Shown in pieces: positions 25,471 to 34,306 of a DNA stretch of 64,000 nucleotides. This DNA is from Wocania_A sp965224845 (GTDB lineage: Bacteria; Bacteroidota; Bacteroidia; Flavobacteriales; Flavobacteriaceae). Where the stretch lies: the NCBI GenBank assembly GCA_965224845.1, contig CBDDAJ010000024.1, positions 62,001-126,000 of the forward strand, in the 5' to 3' direction. The notes under the pieces were generated by a model that was not told the DNA's origin, searched no databases, and was given only the letters and a program-made list of their open reading frames with translations. How positions within the stretch are numbered: position 1 is the first letter of the stretch; the number at the start of each line of letters is the position of its first letter. Position numbers and translations under genes: made by a program.

Positions 25471-26919
25471 TCATTCTTTAAAATGTGTTGCATCTTCCCA
25501 ATTATCAGTCCTAAAAGAAGGTGCCGGTAAAATGCTTGTATCAAATAAGCTGCCTATACTCCAATTGCGCCATGCATATCTCACTGCTATTGGGAATAAA
25601 ACCTTCTCACTCTTTACAAATACATGTTTTCCATTAACAATTTTTGCTTCTGCTGGATAAAACACTCTATCTTCTCCAGCAATCTCAAATCCTTTTAAGC
25701 CATTAAAAGCATACAAACCACCTTCTGAATTTTTAAACTTTAAAATAAGTCCACCATCTTTTTCTGCTTTTGAATCAAATACTGGACCAGCATAGTCAAT
25801 CGTATTGAATCCATAAGTTTTATTTAATGCATTAAATAATAATCTATCAGCAACTTCCTTCTTTTTTGCTGGATGAATGCAAAACTGTTCTCCAATATCC
25901 ATTGCAATGGCAATACCAGAATTTGGAATTATTTCTGCACATTGCATTTGCACTTCGCGAATAAAAGCACTGTTTTCTTTTTCTGAAAACTTATCATTTC
26001 CCCCATAAATAAATGGTGCTATTTGTACAAAATAAAAAGGAAAATCTCCGATATTCCATTTACTTCTCCAATCTTTAACCATTGCAGGAAAGAGTATTTT
26101 ATATGCTTTAGGATCGCTTCTGTTACTTTCCCCCTGGTACCATAAGGCCCCTTTAATTGTATAAGGGATTAGAGGGTTAATCATGGCATTATACAAGGCC
26201 GTTGGAATATGGTTAGTTCTTTTAGTTATATCTACATCATCAAGGTTAACTGCTTGATACTTACTTATCATCTCTTTACTCATCCAAGCTTCTACCTTAC
26301 TTCCACCCCAAGATGTGTGAATCATTCCAACAGGAACATCTAAAATCTTCTGCAACTGTTCTCCAAAAAAATAAGCAACGGCACTAAACCCAAGAACATT
26401 AGCCGGTGAAGCTTGTTGCCAACCTGTGTAATCTTCAACATCTTTGAAAGGTGTTTTAGAACCTACACGGTTTACCGTAAATAAACGCAAATTTGGATTA
26501 TCAGAATTTGCAGTAGCAAGAACAGAACCAAATGTTGGTTGGCCATTATAACCAGCTAATGATTGTTGCATATTAGATTGCCCTGAGCACAACCAGACTT
26601 CTCCAAATAGTATGTTATCTAAAATTATATTAGACTCATTACTTTTAATTTTTATGATTTGTTGCTTTTTACTATTTGTTGTTTTTACTTCTATCTTCCA
26701 GTCTCCATTTTCATCTGCTTTAAAATCCAACATCTTATCTGTCCACGATGTTTCAATAGTAATACTTTCATTAGGGTTAGCCCACCCCCAAAGAACTACC
26801 GTTGTATTTCTTTGTAAAACCATGTTAGATGACACTATAGCTGGTAATTTTACTTCAGCATTCAGTAATTGAGTATTAAATGGCAGAATGGCAATCAATA
26901 ATAACAATATGTTTTTCAT
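25471..26919 (-). CDS. Sialate O-acetylesterase family protein
   Basis: A 482-residue exported SGNH-type esterase. After a signal peptide (about 1-21) and an N-terminal beta-sandwich, the hydrolase block I GEVWLCSGQSNMQ (about 105-117) holds the catalytic Ser; GALWYQGESN (about 257-266) is the block III region. The C-terminus ends in a typical VRYAWRNW motif. Enzymes of this family remove acetyl groups from sialic acids or other acetylated glycans. It is the last gene of the mnmA-subtilase-nitronate monooxygenase run, 11 bases after its neighbour, which suggests transcription together but not a shared pathway. Confidence 0.92.
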   Translation of the reverse strand: MKNILLLLIAILPFNTQLLNAEVKLPAIVSSNMVLQRNTTVVLWGWANPNESITIETSWTDKMLDFKADENGDWKIEVKTTNSKKQQIIKIKSNESNIILDNILFGEVWLCSGQSNMQQSLAGYNGQPTFGSVLATANSDNPNLRLFTVNRVGSKTPFKDVEDYTGWQQASPANVLGFSAVAYFFGEQLQKILDVPVGMIHTSWGGSKVEAWMSKEMISKYQAVNLDDVDITKRTNHIPTALYNAMINPLIPYTIKGALWYQGESNRSDPKAYKILFPAMVKDWRSKWNIGDFPFYFVQIAPFIYGGNDKFSEKENSAFIREVQMQCAEIIPNSGIAIAMDIGEQFCIHPAKKKEVADRLLFNALNKTYGFNTIDYAGPVFDSKAEKDGGLILKFKNSEGGLYAFNGLKGFEIAGEDRVFYPAEAKIVNGKHVFVKSEKVLFPIAVRYAWRNWSIGSLFDTSILPAPSFRTDNWEDATHFKE

Positions 26920-26930
26920 CTTTAAATTAT

Positions 26931-27872
26931 TTATAAGTTAGATACTTCTTTTTTAGCTACTTCAAACTCTTTTACCATATCTTCAACAATTTGAGCTACT
27001 GGTTTTACATCATGAATTAATCCTGCAATTTGTCCTATTTCTAACTCGCCTTCGTCTAAATCTCCCTCAAACATACCGCGTTTTGCTCGGGCTCTTCCTA
27101 ACAATGTCTTTAATTGTTCAGGTGTTGGTGCCTTTTTATATAGTTCCTGAAGCTCGTTATAAAACTTATTTTTAACTAAACGTACTGGTGCCAACTCTTT
27201 TAGTGTTAATTGGGTATCTCCTTCTTTAGCATCAACAACCACTTGTTTAAAATCTTTATGTGCTGAACTTTCTTCACTAGCCACAAACCGACTCCCAACT
27301 TGTACGCCATCTGCTCCTAAAACCATTGTTGCCAGCATTGCTTTTCCTGTGGCAATACCTCCTGCTGCAATTAATGGTATTTTTATTTGTTCTTTTACCA
27401 TTGGAATTAAAGTAAGTGTTGTGGTCTCATCCCTTCCGTTGTGCCCTCCGGCTTCAAATCCTTCGGCCACGATAGCATCTACTCCAGCCTCTTGAGCTTT
27501 TAAGGCAAATTTTACACTACTTACTACGTGCACAACGATAATGCCTTTATCTTGTAACCAGGAGGTCCAGGTTTTTGGATTTCCAGCCGATGTAAATACA
27601 ATACGCACATCTTCTTCAACAATAATATCCATAATTTCCTGAATGTTAGGGTATAACATAGGCACATTAATACCAAAAGGTTTGCTGGTTGCTCGTTTAC
27701 ATTTTTTTATATGCTCACGTAATACATCAGGATACATACTCCCGGCTCCAATAAGCCCTAAAACTCCTGCATTGCTTGAAGCTGAAGCTAATTTCCACCC
27801 ACTGTTCCATATCATTCCTGCTTGAATAATAGGATATTTTATATTGAATAATTCAGTAATTCTATTTGGCAT
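26931..27872 (-). CDS. Nitronate monooxygenase-like flavoprotein
   Basis: A 313-residue TIM-barrel flavoprotein of the 2-nitropropane dioxygenase/nitronate monooxygenase superfamily. Features are the opening YPIIQAGMIW (about 13-22), VDAIVAEGFEAGGHNG (about 130-145), with the histidine of the class, IAAGGIATGKAM (about 168-179) and LGADGVQVGSRFVA (about 185-198), which bind FMN phosphate. Related enzymes include enoyl-reductase FabK-like proteins, so the substrate is uncertain. Its start codon abuts the stop of the subtilase gene. Confidence 0.88.
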   Translation of the reverse strand: MPNRITELFNIKYPIIQAGMIWNSGWKLASASSNAGVLGLIGAGSMYPDVLREHIKKCKRATSKPFGINVPMLYPNIQEIMDIIVEEDVRIVFTSAGNPKTWTSWLQDKGIIVVHVVSSVKFALKAQEAGVDAIVAEGFEAGGHNGRDETTTLTLIPMVKEQIKIPLIAAGGIATGKAMLATMVLGADGVQVGSRFVASEESSAHKDFKQVVVDAKEGDTQLTLKELAPVRLVKNKFYNELQELYKKAPTPEQLKTLLGRARAKRGMFEGDLDEGELEIGQIAGLIHDVKPVAQIVEDMVKEFEVAKKEVSNL

Positions 27873-29510
27873 CTAATTCTTAATAAATTTAAAAGATCTT
27901 GATCTATTTTTGGTTTTTACATTAATAATGTAAATCCCTTTTGATAGTGATGAGACATCAATCTGATTATTATTGGCATGTATTGAACGCTGTAAAACCT
28001 GCTTACCTAAAACATTGAAAAAGGTTATAGTTAATTTATTGTCATGTAAAGGCGCTTTAACATAAACAAAGGCTTTAGCAGGATTGGGATAAATTGATAT
28101 AACACCGGTTTTTTCAAAATCATCAATGGATAATGCCGTATTAAGTGCAGTCATTAAATTAGGGATACCGTACCCTAATTGGTAGTCTGGAGTACTGAAT
28201 TGAGATCCGGATTCGCGAACCAACTGCATAATTTCAGCATTAGTTTTATTTGGTAAGGCCTGCATTAAACACGCTATACCTCCTGCCAAAATAGGAGAGC
28301 TAAATGATGTGCCGTCGTTACTACCTATAGAGTTATCTGGATTTATTACTGATGCCGCTTGACCTCGGGCTACAACATCTGGCTTTTGTGAGGGTTGAAA
28401 AGCACTCCCCACAGAACTAAATGATGCATAATTCCCTAATGAATTTACCGCACCTACCGATAACACATATTGAGAATCTGCAGGGGCATTAACACCAGCA
28501 TTTCCTTCATTACCAGCAGAATTGACCAATAACAACCCTTTTTCGAAAGCTATATTCGCTCCTTTGGTAATAAATGCAGTACTTCCGTTCATATCGGCTG
28601 AACTATAGCTATAGTTTGGATAATTTGGAGTATAGTCTTTATATCCCAATGAGGTATTTATTAAATCAACACCTAAGCTATCGGCACGCTCTACAGCTTC
28701 AACCCAGTAACTTTCTTCAACAGGATTTTCGTCGTTACTATCCTCGGTTATAAACAAATAATACGATGCATCTGGTGCGGTGCCCACATAACTATTCAAA
28801 ATATAACCTGCCATAGTACTTAAAACCTGTGTACCATGTAAACTGGAAGTATTGGCATATACATCTGGATTTCGGTTTACAAAATCATAACCCCCTAATA
28901 AGTCTCCGGCCCCTCTAATACGCTGAAAAGCTCCCATAGTATTTACATTTATAAATCCTGCATCCAGTACAGCAATCGTAACACCTTCGCCTGTATAATC
29001 TGCAAGATGCAAATCATCGGTATGAATCATTTCAACTTGATTTTGTGTATTAGCATATGTAAAGTCTACAAACGCTTTTTCAACTTCAAATTTATCTTTT
29101 CCTTTAAATGCTACTTTTTCTTTAGCAGCTTTAGTGGTATTTAAATTTTTATCAGCAAAATCAATGTAATCTATAAATGTTAATGAGGGATTAGTGAGTA
29201 AATTATTTATATTGGTTTCACTTCCTCTAACATGTACTGCATTAAACCATTTAGACTTTGCCAGTACAGTAATACCAGTTGCATTTTTTAACTGAGTAAT
29301 ATAAGATTCGTTAACAGGTACATCTCTGGCATCAATTGCTATACTATGTTTAGTCTTCCTATCTATAGCTTTTTGTGTAAGAATAGTGGTTGGGTTAGCA
29401 ATAGAATTTGCCACGTTTAATTTATCGGTTAAATATACCCAGGCATCTTGTTGAGCAAATGAAAAAAAATGAAAACTTAGGAAACTAAAAATTAATAATT
29501 TCTTTACCAT
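27873..29510 (-). CDS. S8 family serine peptidase with T9SS sorting domain
   Basis: A 545-residue secreted subtilase. The signal peptide (about 1-19, ending FAQ) is followed by a propeptide-like region and the catalytic domain with Asp in IAVLDAGF (about 178), His in LHGTQV (about 225) and Ser in DGTSFSSPILAGG (about 400). The last ~75 residues (ISIYPNPAKAFVYV to the end) are a type A C-terminal sorting domain, which sends proteins out through the type IX system and onto the cell surface. This is a strong marker for Bacteroidota with T9SS. It lies 21 bases after mnmA. Confidence 0.94.
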   Translation of the reverse strand: MVKKLLIFSFLSFHFFSFAQQDAWVYLTDKLNVANSIANPTTILTQKAIDRKTKHSIAIDARDVPVNESYITQLKNATGITVLAKSKWFNAVHVRGSETNINNLLTNPSLTFIDYIDFADKNLNTTKAAKEKVAFKGKDKFEVEKAFVDFTYANTQNQVEMIHTDDLHLADYTGEGVTIAVLDAGFINVNTMGAFQRIRGAGDLLGGYDFVNRNPDVYANTSSLHGTQVLSTMAGYILNSYVGTAPDASYYLFITEDSNDENPVEESYWVEAVERADSLGVDLINTSLGYKDYTPNYPNYSYSSADMNGSTAFITKGANIAFEKGLLLVNSAGNEGNAGVNAPADSQYVLSVGAVNSLGNYASFSSVGSAFQPSQKPDVVARGQAASVINPDNSIGSNDGTSFSSPILAGGIACLMQALPNKTNAEIMQLVRESGSQFSTPDYQLGYGIPNLMTALNTALSIDDFEKTGVISIYPNPAKAFVYVKAPLHDNKLTITFFNVLGKQVLQRSIHANNNQIDVSSLSKGIYIINVKTKNRSRSFKFIKN

Positions 29511-29531
29511 AAATTAAGTTTTATGGGCAAG

Positions 29532-30719
29532 TTACGAAATTACTCCAGAACCAATCAATTCATCATTTATATACCAAGCTACAAATTGCCCTTCGGTAAT
29601 TGCAGATTGAAATGCTTCAAACTCTACATATAAACCACGATCTACTTTATGCAAAGTTGCTTTTTGAAGGGGTTGACGATAACGTATTCTGGCATTAACC
29701 TGCATCGTTTCGTCAATTTTTAAAGCTAAGTCTTCACGAATCCAATGCAGCTCTTCATTATTAACAAAGAGTGCTTTTTTATACAGACCAGGGTGTTCTT
29801 TCCCTTGCCCTGTATAAATCACGTTCTCATTTACATCGGTATCAATTACAAATAAAGGTTCTGCGGTACCGCCAACTGCTAGCCCTTTACGCTGCCCTTT
29901 AGTGAAATAATGTGCTCCTTGATGTTTACCAACAATTTTACCATCATCTATTTTATAATCAATTTTTCTAGATAAATATTTCAGTTTGTCTTCTTCAGAT
30001 TGAAATTCTGGGGTCGATTCATTAAAAATCTCCTGTTCTTTAGGCACTTCAACAATTACACCTTCTTTAGGTTTTAATTGCTGCTGTAGAAAATCTGGTA
30101 GTTTTACTTTACCTATAAAACACAAGCCTTGAGAATCCTTTTTCTCTGCTGTAACTAAATTTAATTGAACAGCGATATCTCTTACTTCTGGCTTAGTTAG
30201 CTCACCAATAGGAAATAACGATTTTGCCAATTGCTCTTGAGATAATTGACATAAAAAATATGACTGATCCTTATTATCATCAGTACCAGCTAGTAATTGA
30301 TAGACCGTTTTACCGTCCTTTATAATAGTTCCTTTTTTGCAATAGTGACCAGTAGCTACATAATCTGCACCAAGATCTAAAGCGATCTTCATAAAAACAT
30401 CAAACTTAATTTCTCTATTACAAAGTACATCTGGGTTTGGTGTTCTGCCTTTTTCATATTCGTTGAACATATAATCCACAATACGCGCTTTATATTGTTC
30501 ACTCAAATCTACAGTTTGAAACGGAATTCCTAATTTTTCGGCAACCAACATAGCATCGTTACTATCATCTAACCACGGACATTCATTGGAAATAGTTACA
30601 GAGTCGTCATGCCAGTTCTTCATAAATAAACCTATAACCTCATAGCCTTGCTGCTTTAATAAATAAGCCGCAACACTAGAATCCACCCCCCCTGAAAGTC
30701 CTATTATTACTCGTTTCAT
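29532..30719 (-). CDS. mnmA: tRNA-uridine 2-sulfurtransferase MnmA
   Basis: A 395-residue enzyme that thiolates uridine 34 of glutamate, glutamine and lysine tRNAs using ATP. The PP-loop GLSGGVDSS is at about 8-16; the catalytic cysteines lie in DVLCNREIKF (about 93-102) and SQGLCFIG (about 197-204). Size and order are standard. A TATCTTTG -7 box at 30736-30743 lies 16 bases before the ATG. It heads a minus-strand run of four genes. Confidence 0.97.
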   Translation of the reverse strand: MKRVIIGLSGGVDSSVAAYLLKQQGYEVIGLFMKNWHDDSVTISNECPWLDDSNDAMLVAEKLGIPFQTVDLSEQYKARIVDYMFNEYEKGRTPNPDVLCNREIKFDVFMKIALDLGADYVATGHYCKKGTIIKDGKTVYQLLAGTDDNKDQSYFLCQLSQEQLAKSLFPIGELTKPEVRDIAVQLNLVTAEKKDSQGLCFIGKVKLPDFLQQQLKPKEGVIVEVPKEQEIFNESTPEFQSEEDKLKYLSRKIDYKIDDGKIVGKHQGAHYFTKGQRKGLAVGGTAEPLFVIDTDVNENVIYTGQGKEHPGLYKKALFVNNEELHWIREDLALKIDETMQVNARIRYRQPLQKATLHKVDRGLYVEFEAFQSAITEGQFVAWYINDELIGSGVIS

Positions 30720-30735
30720 AATTAAAAATTGGGTA

Positions 30736-30743
30736 CAAAGATA
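30736..30743 (-). promoter_or_regulatory. -7 box of mnmA
   Basis: On the minus strand TATCTTTG matches TAnnTTTG and lies 16 bases before the mnmA ATG. No clean TTG is found at the -33 distance; a perfect palindrome CGTTTTAAAACG (30767-30778) lies there instead. Confidence 0.5.
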
Positions 30744-30838
30744 AGCATAAATAAAGAAATTTAAAGCGTTTTAAAACGTCTGTAAAACCTCAATAAACAT
30801 TATTTTGTTTATTTTTTTTAAAAAAAGATTGAACAAAA

Positions 30839-30871
30839 TTTGTTTTTTTGTTTAACTTTTTATTAAATTTG
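30839..30871 (+). promoter_or_regulatory. Promoter of the fasciclin lipoprotein gene
   Basis: TTTG (30839-30842) and TAAATTTG (30864-30871) with a 21-base spacer match the Bacteroidota consensus. The ATG lies 26 bases downstream. Confidence 0.65.
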
Positions 30872-30897
30872 TTGAACAATAATTAAATCACAAAAAA

Positions 30898-33189
30898 ATG
30901 AAAACATTAACAGCATTAAAAAAAGGGTTACTACTAACATTGGTAATGGTATTATCATTCTCCTGTAGTAATGACGATGACCAAGTTGTAATTCAGCAAC
31001 CAGAAACGATTGCAGAATTAGCAATTGCAACTCCAGAATTAAGTAGTCTAGTAGCTGCGTTACAACGTGCAGGTCTAGTAGAAACGTTAAATGGGAGTGG
31101 ACAGTTTACAGTATTTGCACCTACAAATGCCGCTTTTACAAGCTTTTTAACAGATAATAACTTTGCCAGTTTAGAAGATGTCCCTGAAGAAGTGTTAAAG
31201 CAAGTGCTTTTAAATCATGTTATTTCAGGCGAATTAGCATCTACAGATTTAACTACAGGTTATGGAAAAACCTTAGCTACAGAAGCCTCTACTGAAAATA
31301 ACTTAAGTATATACATAAATACTGCTTCTGGCGTAAATTTAAATGGGGTCTCAGATGTTACTAAACCAGATATTAATGCTACAAATGGTATTATACATAT
31401 AGTAGATGGGGTTATTGGTTTACCAAGTGTAGTAGATTTTGCTTTAGCTGATGATACTTTTTCAATTTTGGTATCGGCATTAACAAGAACCGATTTAACA
31501 TTTGATTATGTAACTACCTTATCTACACCAAACGGGACTGCACCAGCTCCATTTACAGTTTTTGCACCAACAAACGATGCCTTTGTAAGTTTGCTAACAG
31601 AGCTGGAAGTGGCTTCTTTAGATGATATTGATGAACCAACACTTAAAGCCACTTTAGATTTGCATGCAGTGGCAGGAGCAAATGTACTTGCATCTGTTTT
31701 AACTGATGATATGCCAATTGCAACATTAGGAGGAGAAATAACTGCTAACGTTACAGGTGGAGCAACTTTAACAGATGCTAATGGAAGAATGAGTAACATA
31801 ATTGTTACAGATGTTCAAGCTGCTAATGGCGTTATACATGTAATAGACAAGGTTGTGTTACCAAAGCTACCAGAAAACATTGTAAGTAAAGCTTTAAACA
31901 CTCCGGATTTAAGTAGCCTTGTAGCTGCATTACAAGCCGCCGATGGCGATCTTGTTAGCGTACTATCTGGCAGTGGTCCTTTTACTGTATTGGCACCAAC
32001 AAATGATGCATTTACTACATTCTTAGCCGACAATAACTTTGCCAGCTTAGGGGATGTGCCTACAGATGTTTTAGCACAAGTTCTTTTAAATCATGTAATC
32101 GATGGAAAAGTGATGTCTACAGATTTAACTTCAGCGGGTTCTGGCTACACATCAACAATGGCTAATGGGGCCGGAGATAATAAAATGAGTATATATTATG
32201 ACACATCTAATGGTGTAAAATTCAATGGTATATCTACTGTATCAATGCCAGATATTGAAGTTACAAATGGTGTAATTCATATCGTTGATAAAGTAATAGG
32301 CTTACCAACTGTAGTAGATCATGCTCTAGCAAATTCAAGCTTTAGTAATCTTGTTGCTGCTTTAGGAGCTGCAGATGGTGATTTAGTGAATGTATTAAGC
32401 GGAGAGGGTCCTTTTACAGTACTTGCTCCAGACGATGCAGCCTTTACAACATTTTTAAATGGAACCCCTTTAGCTAATGTTCCTACTGATGCCCTATCAA
32501 ATATATTACTAAACCATGTTTTAAGTGGTGTAACCATGTCTACAGATCTAACTACTGCTGGTGCAGGGTATACAAACACTGTTGCTACCGGCCCTGGCAT
32601 GAATAATTTGAGCATCTATTATAATACCTCTGAAGGTGTTAAATTTAATGGTGTATCTACTGTAGCAAAAGCTGATGTTGTAGCTAGCAATGGTATAATA
32701 CATGCTGTTGATGCTGTAATAGACATTCCTACAGTAGTAACTTTTGCTTTAGCTGATCCAAATTTTTCAACACTAGTTACAGCTTTAACTACGCTAACTC
32801 CGGCTACTGATTTCCCTGCAGTTTTATCAAGAACTGAAGGCATGAACAGTGATGGTATCAATCCTAATTTTACAGTTTTTGCACCAACTAATGCCGCTTT
32901 TGATGCTTTAGCGAGTATCCCGGAAGAGGCCGCTTTAACTCAAGTATTATTGCACCATGTTATTGGCGATAATAATGTGACCTCATCTGATTTAACACCA
33001 AATGGCAATACGGTTGCAGCCAGTTTACAAGGCGACAATATAACTGTTACATTGCCAGGAACAGGCGATAACATTGGAGACATAACTGATGGTGCAGGAA
33101 ATACAGATGTAGGAATAGTAGCCGTAGATGTACAAGCCGGTAATGGAGTAATACATGTAGTAAACAAAGTTTTACTTCCTGGTAATTAA
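30898..33189 (+). CDS. Lipoprotein with five fasciclin (FAS1) domains
   Basis: A 763-residue exported protein. The signal ends in LSFSC (Cys at about 23), so it is lipid-anchored. Five FAS1 domains follow, each marked by a variant of FTVFAPTNAAF and closed by a GVIHVVDKV-type strand; their cores begin near residues 40, 185, 340, 475 and 615. The third and fourth are closely similar to each other, also in DNA, pointing to recent duplication. FAS1 domains mediate adhesion between cells or to polysaccharide. The gene has its own promoter and is followed by a structured region and a terminator. Confidence 0.93.
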   Translation: MKTLTALKKGLLLTLVMVLSFSCSNDDDQVVIQQPETIAELAIATPELSSLVAALQRAGLVETLNGSGQFTVFAPTNAAFTSFLTDNNFASLEDVPEEVLKQVLLNHVISGELASTDLTTGYGKTLATEASTENNLSIYINTASGVNLNGVSDVTKPDINATNGIIHIVDGVIGLPSVVDFALADDTFSILVSALTRTDLTFDYVTTLSTPNGTAPAPFTVFAPTNDAFVSLLTELEVASLDDIDEPTLKATLDLHAVAGANVLASVLTDDMPIATLGGEITANVTGGATLTDANGRMSNIIVTDVQAANGVIHVIDKVVLPKLPENIVSKALNTPDLSSLVAALQAADGDLVSVLSGSGPFTVLAPTNDAFTTFLADNNFASLGDVPTDVLAQVLLNHVIDGKVMSTDLTSAGSGYTSTMANGAGDNKMSIYYDTSNGVKFNGISTVSMPDIEVTNGVIHIVDKVIGLPTVVDHALANSSFSNLVAALGAADGDLVNVLSGEGPFTVLAPDDAAFTTFLNGTPLANVPTDALSNILLNHVLSGVTMSTDLTTAGAGYTNTVATGPGMNNLSIYYNTSEGVKFNGVSTVAKADVVASNGIIHAVDAVIDIPTVVTFALADPNFSTLVTALTTLTPATDFPAVLSRTEGMNSDGINPNFTVFAPTNAAFDALASIPEEAALTQVLLHHVIGDNNVTSSDLTPNGNTVAASLQGDNITVTLPGTGDNIGDITDGAGNTDVGIVAVDVQAGNGVIHVVNKVLLPGN

Positions 33190-33198
33190 TTATAAAAT

Positions 33199-33328
33199 AA
33201 CAGCGCTATAAATGATGGACAAACAAGCAACTTTAATAGATGCATACAATTATAAACATTACCGCTGTTGATGTGAGATTAAAAAAATTGTATAACCAAA
33301 AACGATCTTTAAAGTTGCGTTCCATCAT
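33199..33328 (+). ncRNA. Candidate structured RNA element after the fasciclin gene
   Basis: Outer arms ATGATGGA...GCAACTTTAA (33212-33236) and TTAAAGTTGC...TCCATCAT (33309-33328) pair over 18 positions with a small asymmetric bulge; inside, ATACAATT (33244-33251) pairs with AATTGTAT (33286-33293). AACAGCG (33199-33205) can also pair with CGCTGTT (33263-33269) in the inner loop, which would make a pseudoknot or an alternative fold. It may be a 3' UTR structure, a small RNA or a decayed mobile element. Confidence 0.4.
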
Positions 33329-33408
33329 ACATAAAATTAAATATAATTTGGTTTGTTTATTTGATTGGTAGATTGTAGACAGGAAAAAACTTGTCTATGA
33401 AAAAGAGG

Positions 33409-33436
33409 AGACTGCTTGAAAAGGCAGTCTTTTTTT
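33409..33436 (+). terminator. Terminator downstream of the fasciclin gene
   Basis: AGACTGC (33409-33415) pairs with GCAGTCT (33424-33430), followed by seven T. It lies 220 bases after the fasciclin stop, beyond the structured element, and abuts the convergent YwqK-like gene. Confidence 0.8.
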
Positions 33437-34136
33437 ACTGCTTACCTTTAATGTACTTGGGCTTATAAGTAAAATCCTTTTCATCTATTAATTTCCCATT
33501 CTCATAGTATTTCCAAATACCATGCTTTTTCCCTCTTTTATACTGCCCCTCTGTAATTAACTCTCCTTTTGGATTGTAATATTTTGAAGCTCCGTTTAGT
33601 TCTCCATCCTCATAAAAAAATTCTTTTAAAACCACATTTTTCTCAGAATACCAAATTGAGCTCCCTTCCAACTTTCCATTTTTATAAAGTTGTTTTTCAG
33701 CAACCTGTCCATTTTCATAATATACAAAGCGCTCTCCATCTAATACGCCTTTAGTATTATAATGCTCTAAAGTTAGTAAATTATCATTCCTTTTTTGATA
33801 ATATTTCCATTCACCTATATACTTTTTCCCATCCATTTCGCCTTCGCTTATTAGCTTTCCTTTGGAAGATAAAAAGGTAACATAAGCTATGTTATTGGTT
33901 GTATTAAATTGTTTTGTTGCTGTTAAAACCGCTTTCTTTTTTATGTTTTTATAAAACTTAAATAACCCTATCTCTTTACCGTGTAAAAATTCGCCTTCAT
34001 ATCTTAAAACATTAGTCCCTTCAAATGTTTTTTTCCAAATACCATGACGCTTACCATTAGAATCAAATTGATTAATACTTTGAGCAAAAGCAAATGAGCT
34101 TATCAATAAAAGGATGTTGCAGTATATAAATTTCAT
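33435..34136 (-). CDS. Exported MORN-variant (YwqK-like) repeat protein
   Basis: A 233-residue protein with a signal peptide (about 1-18, ending FAFAQ) followed by about seven MORN-variant repeats of the form G-x-W-x-YY-x-NGK-L, such as GEWKYYQKRNDN, GERFVYYENGQVAEKQLYKNG and GIWKYYENGKLIDEKDF. Such proteins are often labelled 'YwqK antitoxin', but no toxin gene is adjacent and the signal peptide argues for an envelope role. It lies downstream of the yidC terminator and is transcribed on its own or from readthrough. Confidence 0.82.
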   Translation of the reverse strand: MKFIYCNILLLISSFAFAQSINQFDSNGKRHGIWKKTFEGTNVLRYEGEFLHGKEIGLFKFYKNIKKKAVLTATKQFNTTNNIAYVTFLSSKGKLISEGEMDGKKYIGEWKYYQKRNDNLLTLEHYNTKGVLDGERFVYYENGQVAEKQLYKNGKLEGSSIWYSEKNVVLKEFFYEDGELNGASKYYNPKGELITEGQYKRGKKHGIWKYYENGKLIDEKDFTYKPKYIKGKQ

Positions 34137-34223
34137 AGATTAAATACTAAATTATTAGGCAATACTATTTTTGTTATAAATATGAATACAAAACGAAAAT
34201 ATCATTTTCAAATTGTATTATGC

Positions 34224-34256
34224 AAAAAAGCTGCCAAAATAATTGACAGCTTTTTA
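34224..34256 (-). terminator. Rho-independent terminator of yidC
   Basis: AAAAAGCTG and CAGCTTTTT pair, extended by CAA/TTG after one mismatch, around an AATAA loop; T-runs stand on both sides, so it works in either direction. It lies 50 bases after the yidC stop. Confidence 0.82.
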
Positions 34257-34306
34257 TACTTTAATCTTATCCCTTTAAATTATGCTCAAGGTGATAAGTT
34301 TTTTTA

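Noticed and set aside
33435..34136. A toxin-antitoxin module suggested by the usual 'YwqK antitoxin' label
   Set aside because: There is no toxin gene nearby and the protein has a signal peptide and MORN-like repeats, which suits an envelope protein.
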